Positions 1-7,649 of a DNA stretch of 21,826 bases are shown here, one piece after another (the stretch's first letter is position 1; the number at the start of each line of letters is the position of its first letter). The position numbers were made by a program, and so were the translations under genes. The notes below the pieces were generated by a model. The model was not told the DNA's origin. It ran no database searches and saw only the letters and a program-made list of their open reading frames with translations. Origin of the DNA: Caulobacter sp. (lineage in GTDB: Bacteria > Pseudomonadota > Alphaproteobacteria > Caulobacterales > Caulobacteraceae); NCBI GenBank assembly GCA_014378155.1, contig JACMOF010000372.1, forward strand, positions 1 to 21,826. Reading direction: 5' to 3'.

Positions 1-3000
1 GCTCCGAAGGCGGCGCCTGGACGTGGGTGGGCGTGGCGTGCTGGTGCTTGAACATCTTGTCGGTGATCTTGCTGGACCAGTTCTTCAGCTTGTCCATGAA
101 CACGAACACCACCGGGATGTAGAGCAGCGACAGGAAGGTCGAGGTGATCAGCCCGCCGATCACCGCGATGGCCATGGGCGCGCGGAACTCGACGTCGGCG
201 CCAAAGCCGAACGCCACCGGCGCCATGCCTGCGGCCATCGCGACCGTGGTCATGATGATCGGCCGAGCCCGCTTGTGGGCCGCGTCGAGCAGGGCCTCGT
301 GGCGGCTCATGCCGCCCTTCATGGCCATGATCGCGTACTCGACCAGCAGGATCGAGTTCTTGGCCGCGATGCCCATCAGCATCAGGATGCCGATCAGGGT
401 CGACATCGAGAAGCTGCTCTTGGCCAGCACCAGCAGCAGGAAGGCGCCGCCGATGGCCAGGGGCAGAGCAGCCATGATGGTCACCGGATGGGCGAAGCTG
501 CGGAACAGCAGCACAAGCACCACGTACATCAGCAGGATGCCGGTGATCAGGGCGGCCATGAAGCCGGTGACCATCTCCTGGATGAACTCGGCGTCGCCAG
601 CCGCCACTTCCTTGACGCCGGTCGGCAGGGTCTTGACCGACGACAGGGCGTGAACGCGCTTGCTGGCCTCGCCGACCACGATGCCGTCGAGCTCGGCGGT
701 GATCTCGGCCACCCGGGCCCGGTCCTGCCGCGAAATCTGCGACGGGCCGGCGCCGTAGCGGACGTCGGCCACGGCGTTCAGGGGCACCGAGCCGCCGTGG
801 CTGGACGGCACCTTCAAGGTTTCCAGCACCGACATGTCTTGGCGGGCGTCGTCGGTCAGGCGCAGGCGAATCGGCACCTGGCGGTCGCCCAGATTATATT
901 TGGGCAGCGACTGGTCGATGTCGCCGATGGTGGCGACGCGCACGGCTTGCGAGATCGCGCCAGCGGTTACCCCGGCCCGCGCGGCCTGGTCGGGCTTGGG
1001 CGAGACGATGATCTCGGGCCGGGCGATGGCGGCGGTGTTGACCACATTGGCCAGGCCCGGGACGTTGCGCATCTGGGCCTCGACCGAGCGGGCGGCGGCT
1101 TCCAGTTGCGGACCGTTGTCGCCCACCAGGCGTAGCGTGTAGCTGGAGCCGTCGCTGGGACCACCGCCGTTGTTGCTGCCGGCCCCGATCCGCGCGCCGG
1201 GGATCGCCTTGAACTGATCGACCATCTGGCGGCTGAAGTCGCGCTGGCTCATCCGCTGGCCCTTGCCGACCAGATCGGCGGTCAGCTCGGCCTTGTTGAC
1301 GCCGTCGTTGCCGACCGAGGCGTAGACCCCGGTCACTTCCGGACGAGCCCGAAGTTCGCGGGTCATGCGCTGGGCGATGGCGTCGGTCTCGTTGAGCGTC
1401 GCCCCCGGCGGCAGCTCGAGGCTGAACGGCGCCCGCCCGCGGTCGGCGGCCGGCTGGAACTCGAAGGGCAGATGGGTGGCCAGGAAGACGGTGCCGACCA
1501 GCATCGGTATGGCCAGCAGGGCCACGATGATCTTGTGGCCCAGCGCCCAGTTCAGGCTCTTGAGATAGGGCCCCATCCACGCCGGATCCTTGTCCGGCTT
1601 GTTGTGGGCCTTGAGCATATAGGCCCCCATCAGCGGAGTCAGCATGCGGGCGACCAGCAGCGAGAACAGCACCGAGACGCAGGCGGCCAGGGCGAAGGCC
1701 TTGAAGAACTGGCCGATGATTCCGGGCATGAAGCCGACCGGCGCGAACACCGCTACGATGGTGAAGGTGGTGGCGACGACCGCCAGGCCGATCTCGTCGG
1801 CCGCCTCCATGGCCGCGTGATAGGGCGATTTCCCGCCTCTCATGTGCCGGACGATGTTCTCGATCTCGACGATGGCGTCATCGACCAGAATGCCGACGGT
1901 GAGGGACAGCGCCAGCAGGGTGACGCCGTTCAACGACTGGCCGAGCGGGGCCATGATCGCGAAGGTCGGGAATAGCGACAGGGGAATGGCAACGGCCGCC
2001 AGGAAGGTGGCGCGCCAGTCGCGTAGGAACAGAAGCACCACCAGCACCGCCAGCAGGGCGCCCAGGCCGAGCGCCTCCAGCGAAGCATAGTAGCTCTGCT
2101 CGATATATTTCACGTTCGAGGTCAGCTCGACGATCTGAAGCTCGGGGTGCTCCTTGTCGAGCTTCTCAACCTCCTTGCGGACCTTCTCGGCGACCTTGAC
2201 CTCGGAGGCGCCGCGCGAGCGGACCATGTTGAAGGTCACGACTTCCTGGTTGTTGAACCGCGCCTGGTCGCGCGGTTCGGCCCAGTGGTCGGTGACCTCG
2301 CCCAGGTCGCCCAGGCGCACGGTCTCGCCGTTGTTCAGCTGGACGCGGGTCTCGCGCAGTTGATCTACGGTGTTGGCCGCGCCGAGGGTGCGGATGGCGC
2401 GCTCGGAGCCGGAGACGGTGACCCGGCCGCCGGGCAGGTCGGCATTGGCCGATTGCAGGGCGCGGCTGACTTCGGCCGCGGTGACGCCCCGGGCCGACAG
2501 GCGATCGGGGTCGAGGGCGACCTGAATCTCGCGATTGACGCCGCCCCGGCGGTTCACTTGGCCAATTCCCTTGATGGACAGCAACGCGCGGCTAACGTCG
2601 TTGTCGACGAACCAACTGCGCTGTTCAGGGGTCAGGTTTGGGGCCTGGACGACGTAGGTGATCAGCGGATTACCTGAGATGTCGATGCGCGTGACATTGG
2701 GGATCTGCATGTCCTGCGGCAGGGCGCTCTGCAGATTGGCCATGGCGTTGCGGACATCGTTGGTGACCCGCTCGTGATCGACGCCCAGTTCGAATTCGAT
2801 AAAGGTCGAGGAATAGCCGTCGCCGACCGTCGAGCTGATGTGGCGCACCTGGCCAAGGCCGGCGATAGAGTCCTCGATCAGCCGGGTGACCTGGGTCTCC
2901 AGCTCGGTCGGCGCGGCGCCGGGGCGCGAGGCGTTGACGATGACCAGCGGCAGGTCGACGTCGGGATTGTCGTTGATCCGCATGCTGGTGAAGCCAGAGA

Positions 3001-3100
3001 CGCCGGCGATGGTCAGCAGCAGGAACAGCAGGATGACGGGGATCGGGTTCCTGATCGCCCAGCGCGAGATGTTGTTTTGGTTGGGGTTCGGATTTTCCAT
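1..3100 (-). CDS. RND efflux pump inner-membrane permease (AcrB/HAE1-like), 3' end cut by window edge
   Basis: Proton-driven inner-membrane pump of a tripartite RND efflux system; the substrate cannot be told from sequence. One open frame runs from ATG at 3100 ([10 protein letters not shown]) to the left edge, 1033 codons, close to the usual full family length, so only the extreme C-terminus is probably missing. The N-terminus has a first membrane segment ([17 protein letters not shown]) followed by a porter domain. The TM4 proton-relay motif [14 protein letters not shown], with the paired Asp, is encoded around 1862-1915. A second porter domain and a second membrane half (e.g. [20 protein letters not shown]) follow. 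I checked the frame at several points and found no frameshift. The ATG lies 9 bases after the adaptor stop, so the two genes are co-transcribed. No outer-membrane factor is visible; it may lie beyond the edge. Confidence 0.93.
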   Translation of the reverse strand, partial: MENPNPNQNNISRWAIRNPIPVILLFLLLTIAGVSGFTSMRINDNPDVDLPLVIVNASRPGAAPTELETQVTRLIEDSIAGLGQVRHISSTVGDGYSSTFIEFELGVDHERVTNDVRNAMANLQSALPQDMQIPNVTRIDISGNPLITYVVQAPNLTPEQRSWFVDNDVSRALLSIKGIGQVNRRGGVNREIQVALDPDRLSARGVTAAEVSRALQSANADLPGGRVTVSGSERAIRTLGAANTVDQLRETRVQLNNGETVRLGDLGEVTDHWAEPRDQARFNNQEVVTFNMVRSRGASEVKVAEKVRKEVEKLDKEHPELQIVELTSNVKYIEQSYYASLEALGLGALLAVLVVLLFLRDWRATFLAAVAIPLSLFPTFAIMAPLGQSLNGVTLLALSLTVGILVDDAIVEIENIVRHMRGGKSPYHAAMEAADEIGLAVVATTFTIVAVFAPVGFMPGIIGQFFKAFALAACVSVLFSLLVARMLTPLMGAYMLKAHNKPDKDPAWMGPYLKSLNWALGHKIIVALLAIPMLVGTVFLATHLPFEFQPAADRGRAPFSLELPPGATLNETDAIAQRMTRELRARPEVTGVYASVGNDGVNKAELTADLVGKGQRMSQRDFSRQMVDQFKAIPGARIGAGSNNGGGPSDGSSYTLRLVGDNGPQLEAAARSVEAQMRNVPGLANVVNTAAIARPEIIVSPKPDQAARAGVTAGAISQAVRVATIGDIDQSLPKYNLGDRQVPIRLRLTDDARQDMSVLETLKVPSSHGGSVPLNAVADVRYGAGPSQISRQDRARVAEITAELDGIVVGEASKRVHALSSVKTLPTGVKEVAAGDAEFIQEMVTGFMAALITGILLMYVVLVLLFRSFAHPVTIMAALPLAIGGAFLLLVLAKSSFSMSTLIGILMLMGIAAKNSILLVEYAIMAMKGGMSRHEALLDAAHKRARPIIMTTVAMAAGMAPVAFGFGADVEFRAPMAIAVIGGLITSTFLSLLYIPVVFVFMDKLKNWSSKITDKMFKHQHATPTHVQAPPSE

Positions 3101-3109
3101 CGCGATCCC

Positions 3110-4231
3110 CTAGCGCTTGGCCGCGACGACGCGCACGGCGTCGTTATCACCCAGGAAGCCCGCGCCCTCGACCACGACGCGCTCGCCGGCCAACAGGCCC
3201 TCGGCGGCGGTCTGGTTGGCGTTGCGCGACAGGATGTCGATGCGCCTGAACCGGGCGTGGTTGTTGGCGCCGACCACGAACACGCCCGACTGGTTTTGCC
3301 TGTATAGAATGGCGGCGGTCGGGATTGTCGGGGCGGGGCGGACGCCCGCCGAGATCTGGGCGCGGGCGAACATGCCCGAGCGGAAGCCGCTGCCGGGGGC
3401 CAGGCTGATGCGCGCCAGGCCGACACGGGTTTGGGCGTTGACCTCGGACGTGACGATGCGAACCGTGCCGGTGGTCTGGCCGACCTGGTCGGAGGTCACG
3501 GTGGCGGGCATGCCGGCCTGGACCGCCAGCAGGTTGGTCTCGGGAATCTCGGCGTCAAGCTCCAGCCGGCCATCGCGGACGATGCGGAACAGCTCGGTTC
3601 CGGCCGAGACGATCTGGCCCTTGGTCACGCTGCGGCGGCTGATCAGACCCGAGACCGGGGCGCGGATCGCGGCCTGGCCAAGGCGGGCGAAGGTCTCGTT
3701 GCGCGAGGCGTCGGCGGAGGCGAGTTGGGCCAGGGCGGTCTGCTGGCGGGCGGTGGCGGTGTCGAGCGAGGCTTGCGACAGATAGCCCTTGGCCTGCAGT
3801 TCGCGCGAACGGCCCAGCGCGGCGGTAGCTTCGGCCAGGGTGGCCTTGGCGCTGGCCACCGAGGCTTCCTGCTGGCGAAGCTGGGCGCGCAGCATGGTGT
3901 CGTTTAGCGAGACCAGCATCTGGCCCTGACGGACGGTCTGGCCTTCCTCGGCATTGACCGACACGGCGGTCAGGCCTCCGGTCTCGGCTCCGACAGGCAC
4001 CTCTTCCCATGGCGTGACGGTGCCCGAGGCGCTGATCAGCCGGGGCAGGGACTGGATGGTGACTGGCACGACGCTGACCGTCAGGCTAGCGGTCGCGCCC
4101 GGCTTCTTGGCGGTGTCGGTCTTGGCCTTGTCCTTGCCGTGGTCGCAGGCTGTCAGGCTCAGAGCGCCGATGCAAAGCACCAACGGCAACGCAGTCGAAC
4201 GCAGGCCGCGTTTATTAATCCGTTGATGCAC
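3110..4231 (-). CDS. RND efflux periplasmic adaptor (membrane fusion) lipoprotein
   Basis: Periplasmic adaptor of 373 residues that would link the RND pump encoded just downstream to an outer-membrane channel. The N-terminus is a lipoprotein signal: basic start, hydrophobic stretch, then the lipobox LTAC with Cys29 as the likely lipidated residue. After it come a barrel-sandwich half (VPVGAETGGLTAVSV), a long Ala/Gln-rich alpha-hairpin (about residues 110-165), the returning half (IRAPVSGLISRRSVTKGQIV) and beta-barrel and membrane-proximal regions. This is the order seen in HlyD/AcrA-type adaptors. The length is normal. It is first in the operon with the pump. No regulator gene is adjacent. 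No clear sigma-70 promoter could be fixed in the ~178 bases upstream, although GCTAGAAG resembles a Caulobacter -10 element. Confidence 0.92.
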   Translation of the reverse strand: MHQRINKRGLRSTALPLVLCIGALSLTACDHGKDKAKTDTAKKPGATASLTVSVVPVTIQSLPRLISASGTVTPWEEVPVGAETGGLTAVSVNAEEGQTVRQGQMLVSLNDTMLRAQLRQQEASVASAKATLAEATAALGRSRELQAKGYLSQASLDTATARQQTALAQLASADASRNETFARLGQAAIRAPVSGLISRRSVTKGQIVSAGTELFRIVRDGRLELDAEIPETNLLAVQAGMPATVTSDQVGQTTGTVRIVTSEVNAQTRVGLARISLAPGSGFRSGMFARAQISAGVRPAPTIPTAAILYRQNQSGVFVVGANNHARFRRIDILSRNANQTAAEGLLAGERVVVEGAGFLGDNDAVRVVAAKR

Positions 4232-4362
4232 GACGAACCTCAGCTCCGGTGGTTTGAACAGCCAATCGCCTTCTAGCTGAGAAACGGCGTTCGCCGGATT
4301 AAATGATCGTAAGGCTTGGATGTCGGGGCATGGCCTCGTCGGATTTGAGCTTTCTGTGACAT

Positions 4363-4379
4363 CGCGGACGCAATCCGCG
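4363..4379 (-). terminator. Weak hairpin after the aldo/keto reductase gene
   Basis: A perfect 6-bp inverted repeat (CGCGGA / TCCGCG, 5-base loop) starts about 30 bases beyond the aldo/keto reductase stop. There is no T-run after it on the minus strand, so termination is only a possibility. The rest of 4232-4409 holds the unassigned upstream region of the efflux operon. Confidence 0.25.
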
Positions 4380-4409
4380 CGTCGATGCGCCCCGCCTGGA
4401 AGGGTCGGC

Positions 4410-5468
4410 TCAGCCTTTGGGCAGGTCCGACGCCGAGAGGTTCGACGAGATCTTCCAGAGGTCGATCGCGCCCTCGGTGGCGTGGCGATCGATCTGGGCC
4501 AGCTCTTCGGCGGTGAAGGACAGGGTGTTGAGCGCCGCCAGGGAGTCTTCCAACTGGGCCACCGTACGCGCGCCGATCAGGGCCGAGGTGATGCGCGGGT
4601 CGCGCAGCACCCAGGCCAGGGCCATCTGGGCCAGGCTCTGGCCGCGCGCGCTGGCGATCTCGTTGAGCGCCTGAATGCGGGCCAGATTGTCGGCGCTCAG
4701 CAGATGACCGCCCAGCGAGCCCGCCTTGGCCGCGCGCGAGTCCTGCGGCACGCCGCCCAAGTATTTGTTGGTCAGCATGCCTTGGGCGAGCGGCGAGAAG
4801 GCGATGCAGCCGACGCCGAGGTCGTCCAGGGTGTCCAGCAGGCCGTCCTCGATCCAGCGGTTGAGCATGGAGTAGGACGGCTGGTGGATCAGCAGCGGCA
4901 CGCCCTCGGCCTTGAGGATGGCCGCCGCCTGGCGGGTCAACTCGGGCGAATAGGACGAGATGCCCACGTACAGCGCCTTGCCCTGGCGATGCAGATGGGC
5001 CAGGGCGCCCATGGTCTCCTCCAGCGGCGTCGTGGGATCGACGCGGTGCGAATAGAAAATGTCGACATAGTCGACGCCCATGCGCTTGAGGCTCTGGTCA
5101 CAGCTGGCGATCAGGTACTTCCGCGAACCGCCAACCTTGCCGTAGGGACCTGGCCACATGTCCCAGCCGGCCTTGGTGGAAAGGATCAGTTCGTCGCGGT
5201 GGGCGGCGAAGTCGCTGGCCATGACCTTGCCGAAATTCTCCTCGGCCGAGCCGTAGGGCGGGCCGTAATTGTTGGCCAGGTCGAAATGGGTGACGCCCAG
5301 GTCGAAGGCCCGGCGCAGGATGGCGCGGCCAGTTTCGAAGACGTCGGCGCCGCCGAAGTTCTGCCACAGCCCCAAAGAGATCGCCGGCAGGTCCAGGCCG
5401 CTGCGGCCGGTCCGGCGGTAGGGCATGGCGTCATAGCGGGTGTCGGCGGCGACGTAGGGCTTCTGCAC
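4410..5468 (-). CDS. Aldo/keto reductase, YghZ / L-glyceraldehyde-3-phosphate reductase-like
   Basis: Cytosolic NADPH-dependent aldo/keto reductase of 352 residues. It follows E. coli YghZ almost end to end: MPYRRTGRSGLDLPAISLGL near the start, the catalytic Asp/Tyr region DLANNYGPPYGSAEENFG, then the Lys (LSTKAGWDMWPGPYG) and His (DIFYSHRVD) tetrad positions, and the C-terminal cofactor segment SALIGARTVAQLED. YghZ reduces L-glyceraldehyde-3-phosphate and other aldehydes such as methylglyoxal. I chose the GTG at 5468 because it has an AGGA about 8 bases upstream and matches the YghZ N-terminus. An upstream in-frame ATG at 5549 would translate sequence next to the palindromic repeat. A role in oxidising galactose is conceivable but unsupported by family assignment. 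Confidence 0.88.
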   Translation of the reverse strand: MQKPYVAADTRYDAMPYRRTGRSGLDLPAISLGLWQNFGGADVFETGRAILRRAFDLGVTHFDLANNYGPPYGSAEENFGKVMASDFAAHRDELILSTKAGWDMWPGPYGKVGGSRKYLIASCDQSLKRMGVDYVDIFYSHRVDPTTPLEETMGALAHLHRQGKALYVGISSYSPELTRQAAAILKAEGVPLLIHQPSYSMLNRWIEDGLLDTLDDLGVGCIAFSPLAQGMLTNKYLGGVPQDSRAAKAGSLGGHLLSADNLARIQALNEIASARGQSLAQMALAWVLRDPRITSALIGARTVAQLEDSLAALNTLSFTAEELAQIDRHATEGAIDLWKISSNLSASDLPKG

Positions 5469-5551
5469 GGGACGGTTCCTGTGGGGAGGATTCAAGGTCG
5501 GGATGGAATGGCGCGAATTCTCTTCAGTGTCATCCAGAACGAAACCCACCG

Positions 5552-5638
5552 CCGTTTTCCGGGCGAATGCCGGGACCCAGATTCATCCAGCGCGGCTCGT
5601 GGGTTTCACCTGGGCCCGGCCTTCGCCGGGGAGACGGG
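5552..5638. repeat. Dispersed double-hairpin intergenic repeat, copy A
   Basis: An ~87-bp element nearly identical in its outer parts to the one at 19451-19538. Both share CCGTTTTCC, CCGGGACCCAGATTCATCC, GGGTTTCACCTGGG and CGGCCTTCGCCGGGGAGACGG, with a variable ~13-bp centre. Each end can fold into a GC hairpin, and CCGGGACCCAG can also pair with CTGGGCCCGG across the element. It begins ahead of the aldo/keto reductase and ends 8 bases from the GH5 stop codon. Confidence 0.85.
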
Positions 5639-5645
5639 AAGGAGA

Positions 5646-6647
5646 CTACGGAACCAGCGCCCGATGGATCGGCGCCACCCACGCATCCTTCTTGATGTCA
5701 TAGACCACGAAGTCGCTGTCGAACTGCCAGTAGGCCCAGGCCCAGCCGCGCTTCTCGGCCTGGCGGGCGGCCGCGGCGGTGTAGGCGGCGCGGAAGGTCA
5801 TGCCGCCCTTGTCATAGGCCCCGAACTCACCCAGCAGGATCGGCCGGTCATTGGCTTTGGACCAGGCCTGGACGCCGTCGAAGTCAGTCTTCATCCGCTG
5901 GCGCTCGGCCTTCGTGCCCCAGGTCACCCCGGTCTTGGGCGTGTCGGGATTCCACGGCGCGCCCTGGTGGGTGAATTCCATCGGCAGGTAATAATGGACG
6001 GTGACGATCAGGTGGCGATCGGCGGCCGGCAGGGACAGTTTGGCCAGATGGCTGATATTGTTCCAGAAAGCCGGACCCACGATGACGTTGCGGGTTGGAT
6101 TGGTGGCGCGCACAATGGGCAGAAGCTCGGCGATCCAGCTGTTCCACAGGTCGTCGGTCAGGCCCTTGTTGGGCTCGTTCAGCAACTCGAAAACCACACC
6201 GTCGGGCGCGTCCTTGTAACGCTCGCCGATCTGCCTCCAGAAGGCCGACAGCTTGGGTCTGCAGGTGGCGGGGTCGTCGCCGCAATCGCCGAAATTGTGC
6301 TCGTCGAGGATCACCGTCAGCTTCTGGTCCAGCGCGGCCGCGACCACGGCGTCGAGGGTCTTCAGCCAGGCCGGGTCAAGCTGGTTGTCGGCGTCCATGT
6401 GCGAGAAGGCATGCAGGTTAATGCGCACCGCATCGAAGCCGCCGTTCTTGATGACCTTGAAATGGCGATCGACCTGGAAGCGGGCCGTGGCCGGGTCCTT
6501 CCATAGCGGGTCATAGCCCAGCACGTTGACACCGCGGGTCATGGCCTTGACCTGATCGCGCGGCGTGATTTCGCCGGCGGCCGCCGGCACGACGGCCAGG
6601 GCCGATAACAGGGCGCAGGCGGTCAAGGTCTTCAAAACGGAGAGCAT
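5646..6647 (-). CDS. Secreted GH5 glycoside hydrolase, endoglucanase-like (cellulase family)
   Basis: Predicted periplasmic or secreted retaining endo-glycosidase of 333 residues, the usual size of a single GH5 catalytic domain. A Sec signal peptide (MLSVLKTLTACALLSALAVV) ends about A24. Visible family motifs are R75 in FDAVRINLH, the acid/base E158 in ELLNEPNK, H218 and Y220 in VTVHYY, and the nucleophile E274 in ILLGEFGAY. There is no carbohydrate-binding module. The start at 6647 has GAGGA 7 bases before it; a longer frame from 6710 lacks support and would hide the signal peptide. Likely substrates are beta-1,4-glucans. The xyloglucan context suggests backbone cleavage, but I cannot assign a GH5 subfamily. 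It has a candidate promoter and a palindromic operator in the gap after the regulator. Confidence 0.9.
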   Translation of the reverse strand: MLSVLKTLTACALLSALAVVPAAAGEITPRDQVKAMTRGVNVLGYDPLWKDPATARFQVDRHFKVIKNGGFDAVRINLHAFSHMDADNQLDPAWLKTLDAVVAAALDQKLTVILDEHNFGDCGDDPATCRPKLSAFWRQIGERYKDAPDGVVFELLNEPNKGLTDDLWNSWIAELLPIVRATNPTRNVIVGPAFWNNISHLAKLSLPAADRHLIVTVHYYLPMEFTHQGAPWNPDTPKTGVTWGTKAERQRMKTDFDGVQAWSKANDRPILLGEFGAYDKGGMTFRAAYTAAAARQAEKRGWAWAYWQFDSDFVVYDIKKDAWVAPIHRALVP

Positions 6648-6688
6648 GGCGTTTCCTCGCGGGCCCGCGCTTGAAGGCGGGCTCTTTA

Positions 6689-6702
6689 TGACAACGCTGT
6701 CA
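6689..6702. promoter_or_regulatory. Palindromic LacI-type operator candidate upstream of GH5
   Basis: TGACAACGCTGTCA, a near-perfect 14-bp palindrome with the central CG typical of LacI-family operators, 42 bases upstream of the GH5 start and just after its candidate -10. It fits the pattern TGAYARCGYTRTCA shared with 9919-9932 and 12711-12724. Confidence 0.6.
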
Positions 6703-6730
6703 CTATCCACCTGAATGGGTCGGGGCGCAA
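6702..6730 (-). promoter_or_regulatory. Candidate sigma-70 promoter for GH5
   Basis: On the minus strand, TTGCGC (6730-6725) and GATAGT (6707-6702) are spaced by 17 bases. The palindrome at 6689-6702 would then cover the transcription start, a classic repressor position. The match to consensus is modest. Confidence 0.35.
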
Positions 6731-6738
6731 CCGCCCGT

Positions 6739-7479
6739 TCAGGCGTCGCGGCGGGCGGCTTCGGATTCAGTGCCGGGCGAGGCGGCGCGGATCAGTTCCA
6801 GCACGTCGACGATGATGATCTGCATGGCGCTCTGGGCGGCGACCGCGTCGCGGGCGATGATCGCGGTGGCCACATCCTCGTGCGACGGGATCGAAGCGGT
6901 GCGGCCCTTGATGCGGTTGGTAAAGCGGATCGAGATCCGCAGGGCGGTGTTCACCAGCTCATAAAGGTCGCGATAGAACGGGTTCTTGGTGGCGTTGAGG
7001 ATTGCCACGTGAAAGGCGATGTCGGCCGACAGCGGATCGTCCTCGCCCTCGGCGGCGGCCTTCATCCGTTCCAGCGCCTTGCGGATACCGTCCAGCCCCG
7101 CCTTGTCGGCGTTGCGGGCGGCCAGGGCGGCGGCGGCGGGCTCGATGCCCAGCCGCATCTCGGTGAACTCGGCCAGCAGGCGAAGGCTGAACTTGCGTTC
7201 CAGCAGCCAGCGCAGGACGTCGGGATCCAGCAGGTTCCACTCGTTCTCTGGCTCGACCACGGTGCCGTGGCGAGGGCGGGCGCTGAGCAGGCCCTTGGCG
7301 GTCAGCATCTTGACCGCCTCGCGGGTAACCGTGCGGCTGGCTCCGAACTGCTTGGACAACTCGCCCTCGGTCGGGAAGCCGATCTCGACATATTCGCCGG
7401 TGACGATCGATTGGCCCAGCGCTTCGACGAGGCCATAGGTCAGGCTCAGGCCCGGCTGCGTACGGATCGCCAAGTTCAC
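6739..7479 (-). CDS. GntR-family transcriptional regulator, FadR subfamily (FCD domain)
   Basis: DNA-binding regulator of 246 residues. The N-terminal winged helix-turn-helix covers about residues 10-75 (GFPTEGELSKQFGASRTVTR, then the wing around RHGTVV). An all-helical FCD effector domain follows (about 90-235). Likely effectors are sugar acids or their derivatives, and the best target is the dehydratase-dgoK-dgoA-symporter operon directly upstream. FCD metal ligands seen are D153 and H157 (ADIAFHVAI) and H200 (PSHEDV). The last His usually found near the 'AMxxH' helix appears to be replaced by Ile in SAMQIIIVDV. I chose GTG at 7479, with GAGG 5 bases upstream, over a longer frame from 7584 that runs through the promoter hairpins. 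Confidence 0.88.
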   Translation of the reverse strand: MNLAIRTQPGLSLTYGLVEALGQSIVTGEYVEIGFPTEGELSKQFGASRTVTREAVKMLTAKGLLSARPRHGTVVEPENEWNLLDPDVLRWLLERKFSLRLLAEFTEMRLGIEPAAAALAARNADKAGLDGIRKALERMKAAAEGEDDPLSADIAFHVAILNATKNPFYRDLYELVNTALRISIRFTNRIKGRTASIPSHEDVATAIIARDAVAAQSAMQIIIVDVLELIRAASPGTESEAARRDA

Positions 7480-7498
7480 TTTCCCCTCAAACCCCTCT

Positions 7499-7544
7499 CG
7501 AAGCACGAATCTTCGAAAGGTCTGACCTTGTGTAGCGTGCTTCG
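7499..7544. promoter_or_regulatory. Nested inverted repeats with FadR-type operator AAGGTCTGACCTT
   Basis: A 9-bp perfect inverted repeat (CGAAGCACG 7499-7507 / CGTGCTTCG 7536-7544) encloses the 13-bp palindrome AAGGTCTGACCTT (7517-7529). The palindrome contains the GGTNNNACC core of FadR/PdhR-type operators. The left arm also pairs locally as TCGAAG/CTTCGA (7498-7516). The palindrome lies 38 bases upstream of the regulator's GTG and just after its candidate -10, so autoregulation is the natural reading. Confidence 0.55.
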
Positions 7545-7560
7545 TCGGCGCCCGGAACAA
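7531..7560 (-). promoter_or_regulatory. Candidate promoter of the GntR regulator gene
   Basis: Minus strand TTGTTC (7560-7555), 18-base spacer, then GCTACA (7536-7531), followed at once by the AAGGTCAGACCTT palindrome. GCTACACA resembles the Caulobacter -10 pattern GCTANAWC, although the spacing is longer than in that consensus. Confidence 0.35.
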
Positions 7561-7575
7561 CCATATCTGACGACG

Positions 7576-7601
7576 CCCCGTCACGGCGAACCGTGACGGG
7601 G
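7576..7601 (-). terminator. Strong hairpin, probable terminator of the galactonate operon
   Basis: A perfect 11-bp GC-rich stem (CCCCGTCACGG / CCGTGACGGGG) with a 4-base loop, about 48 bases past the symporter stop. On the minus strand no T-run follows. On the plus strand it is followed by TTT, so it could also block read-through from the other side. Confidence 0.6.
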
Positions 7602-7649
7602 TTTGAGGTTCAGGCTTGAGCGATCATTGCTACAGCGACGTCCGCATGA

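Noticed and set aside
23..1135. 370-codon open frame on the plus strand at the left edge
   Set aside because: Antisense to the RND permease, whose frame is continuous to the edge. Composition is that of a shadow frame.
5469..5549. Longer N-terminus for the aldo/keto reductase (ATG at 5549)
   Set aside because: The extra 27 residues have no match in the YghZ family and the frame begins at the edge of the palindromic repeat. GTG 5468 has a better ribosome-binding site.
5552..5638. CRISPR-like repeat
   Set aside because: Only two distant copies of the element exist in the window with no spacers, and each is a self-contained palindrome.
4320..6506. 728-codon open frame on the plus strand
   Set aside because: It is antisense to the aldo/keto reductase and GH5 genes and crosses their intergenic repeat. 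Its product is Gly/Arg/Val/His-rich with no domain; it is the mirror of GC-rich codon use.
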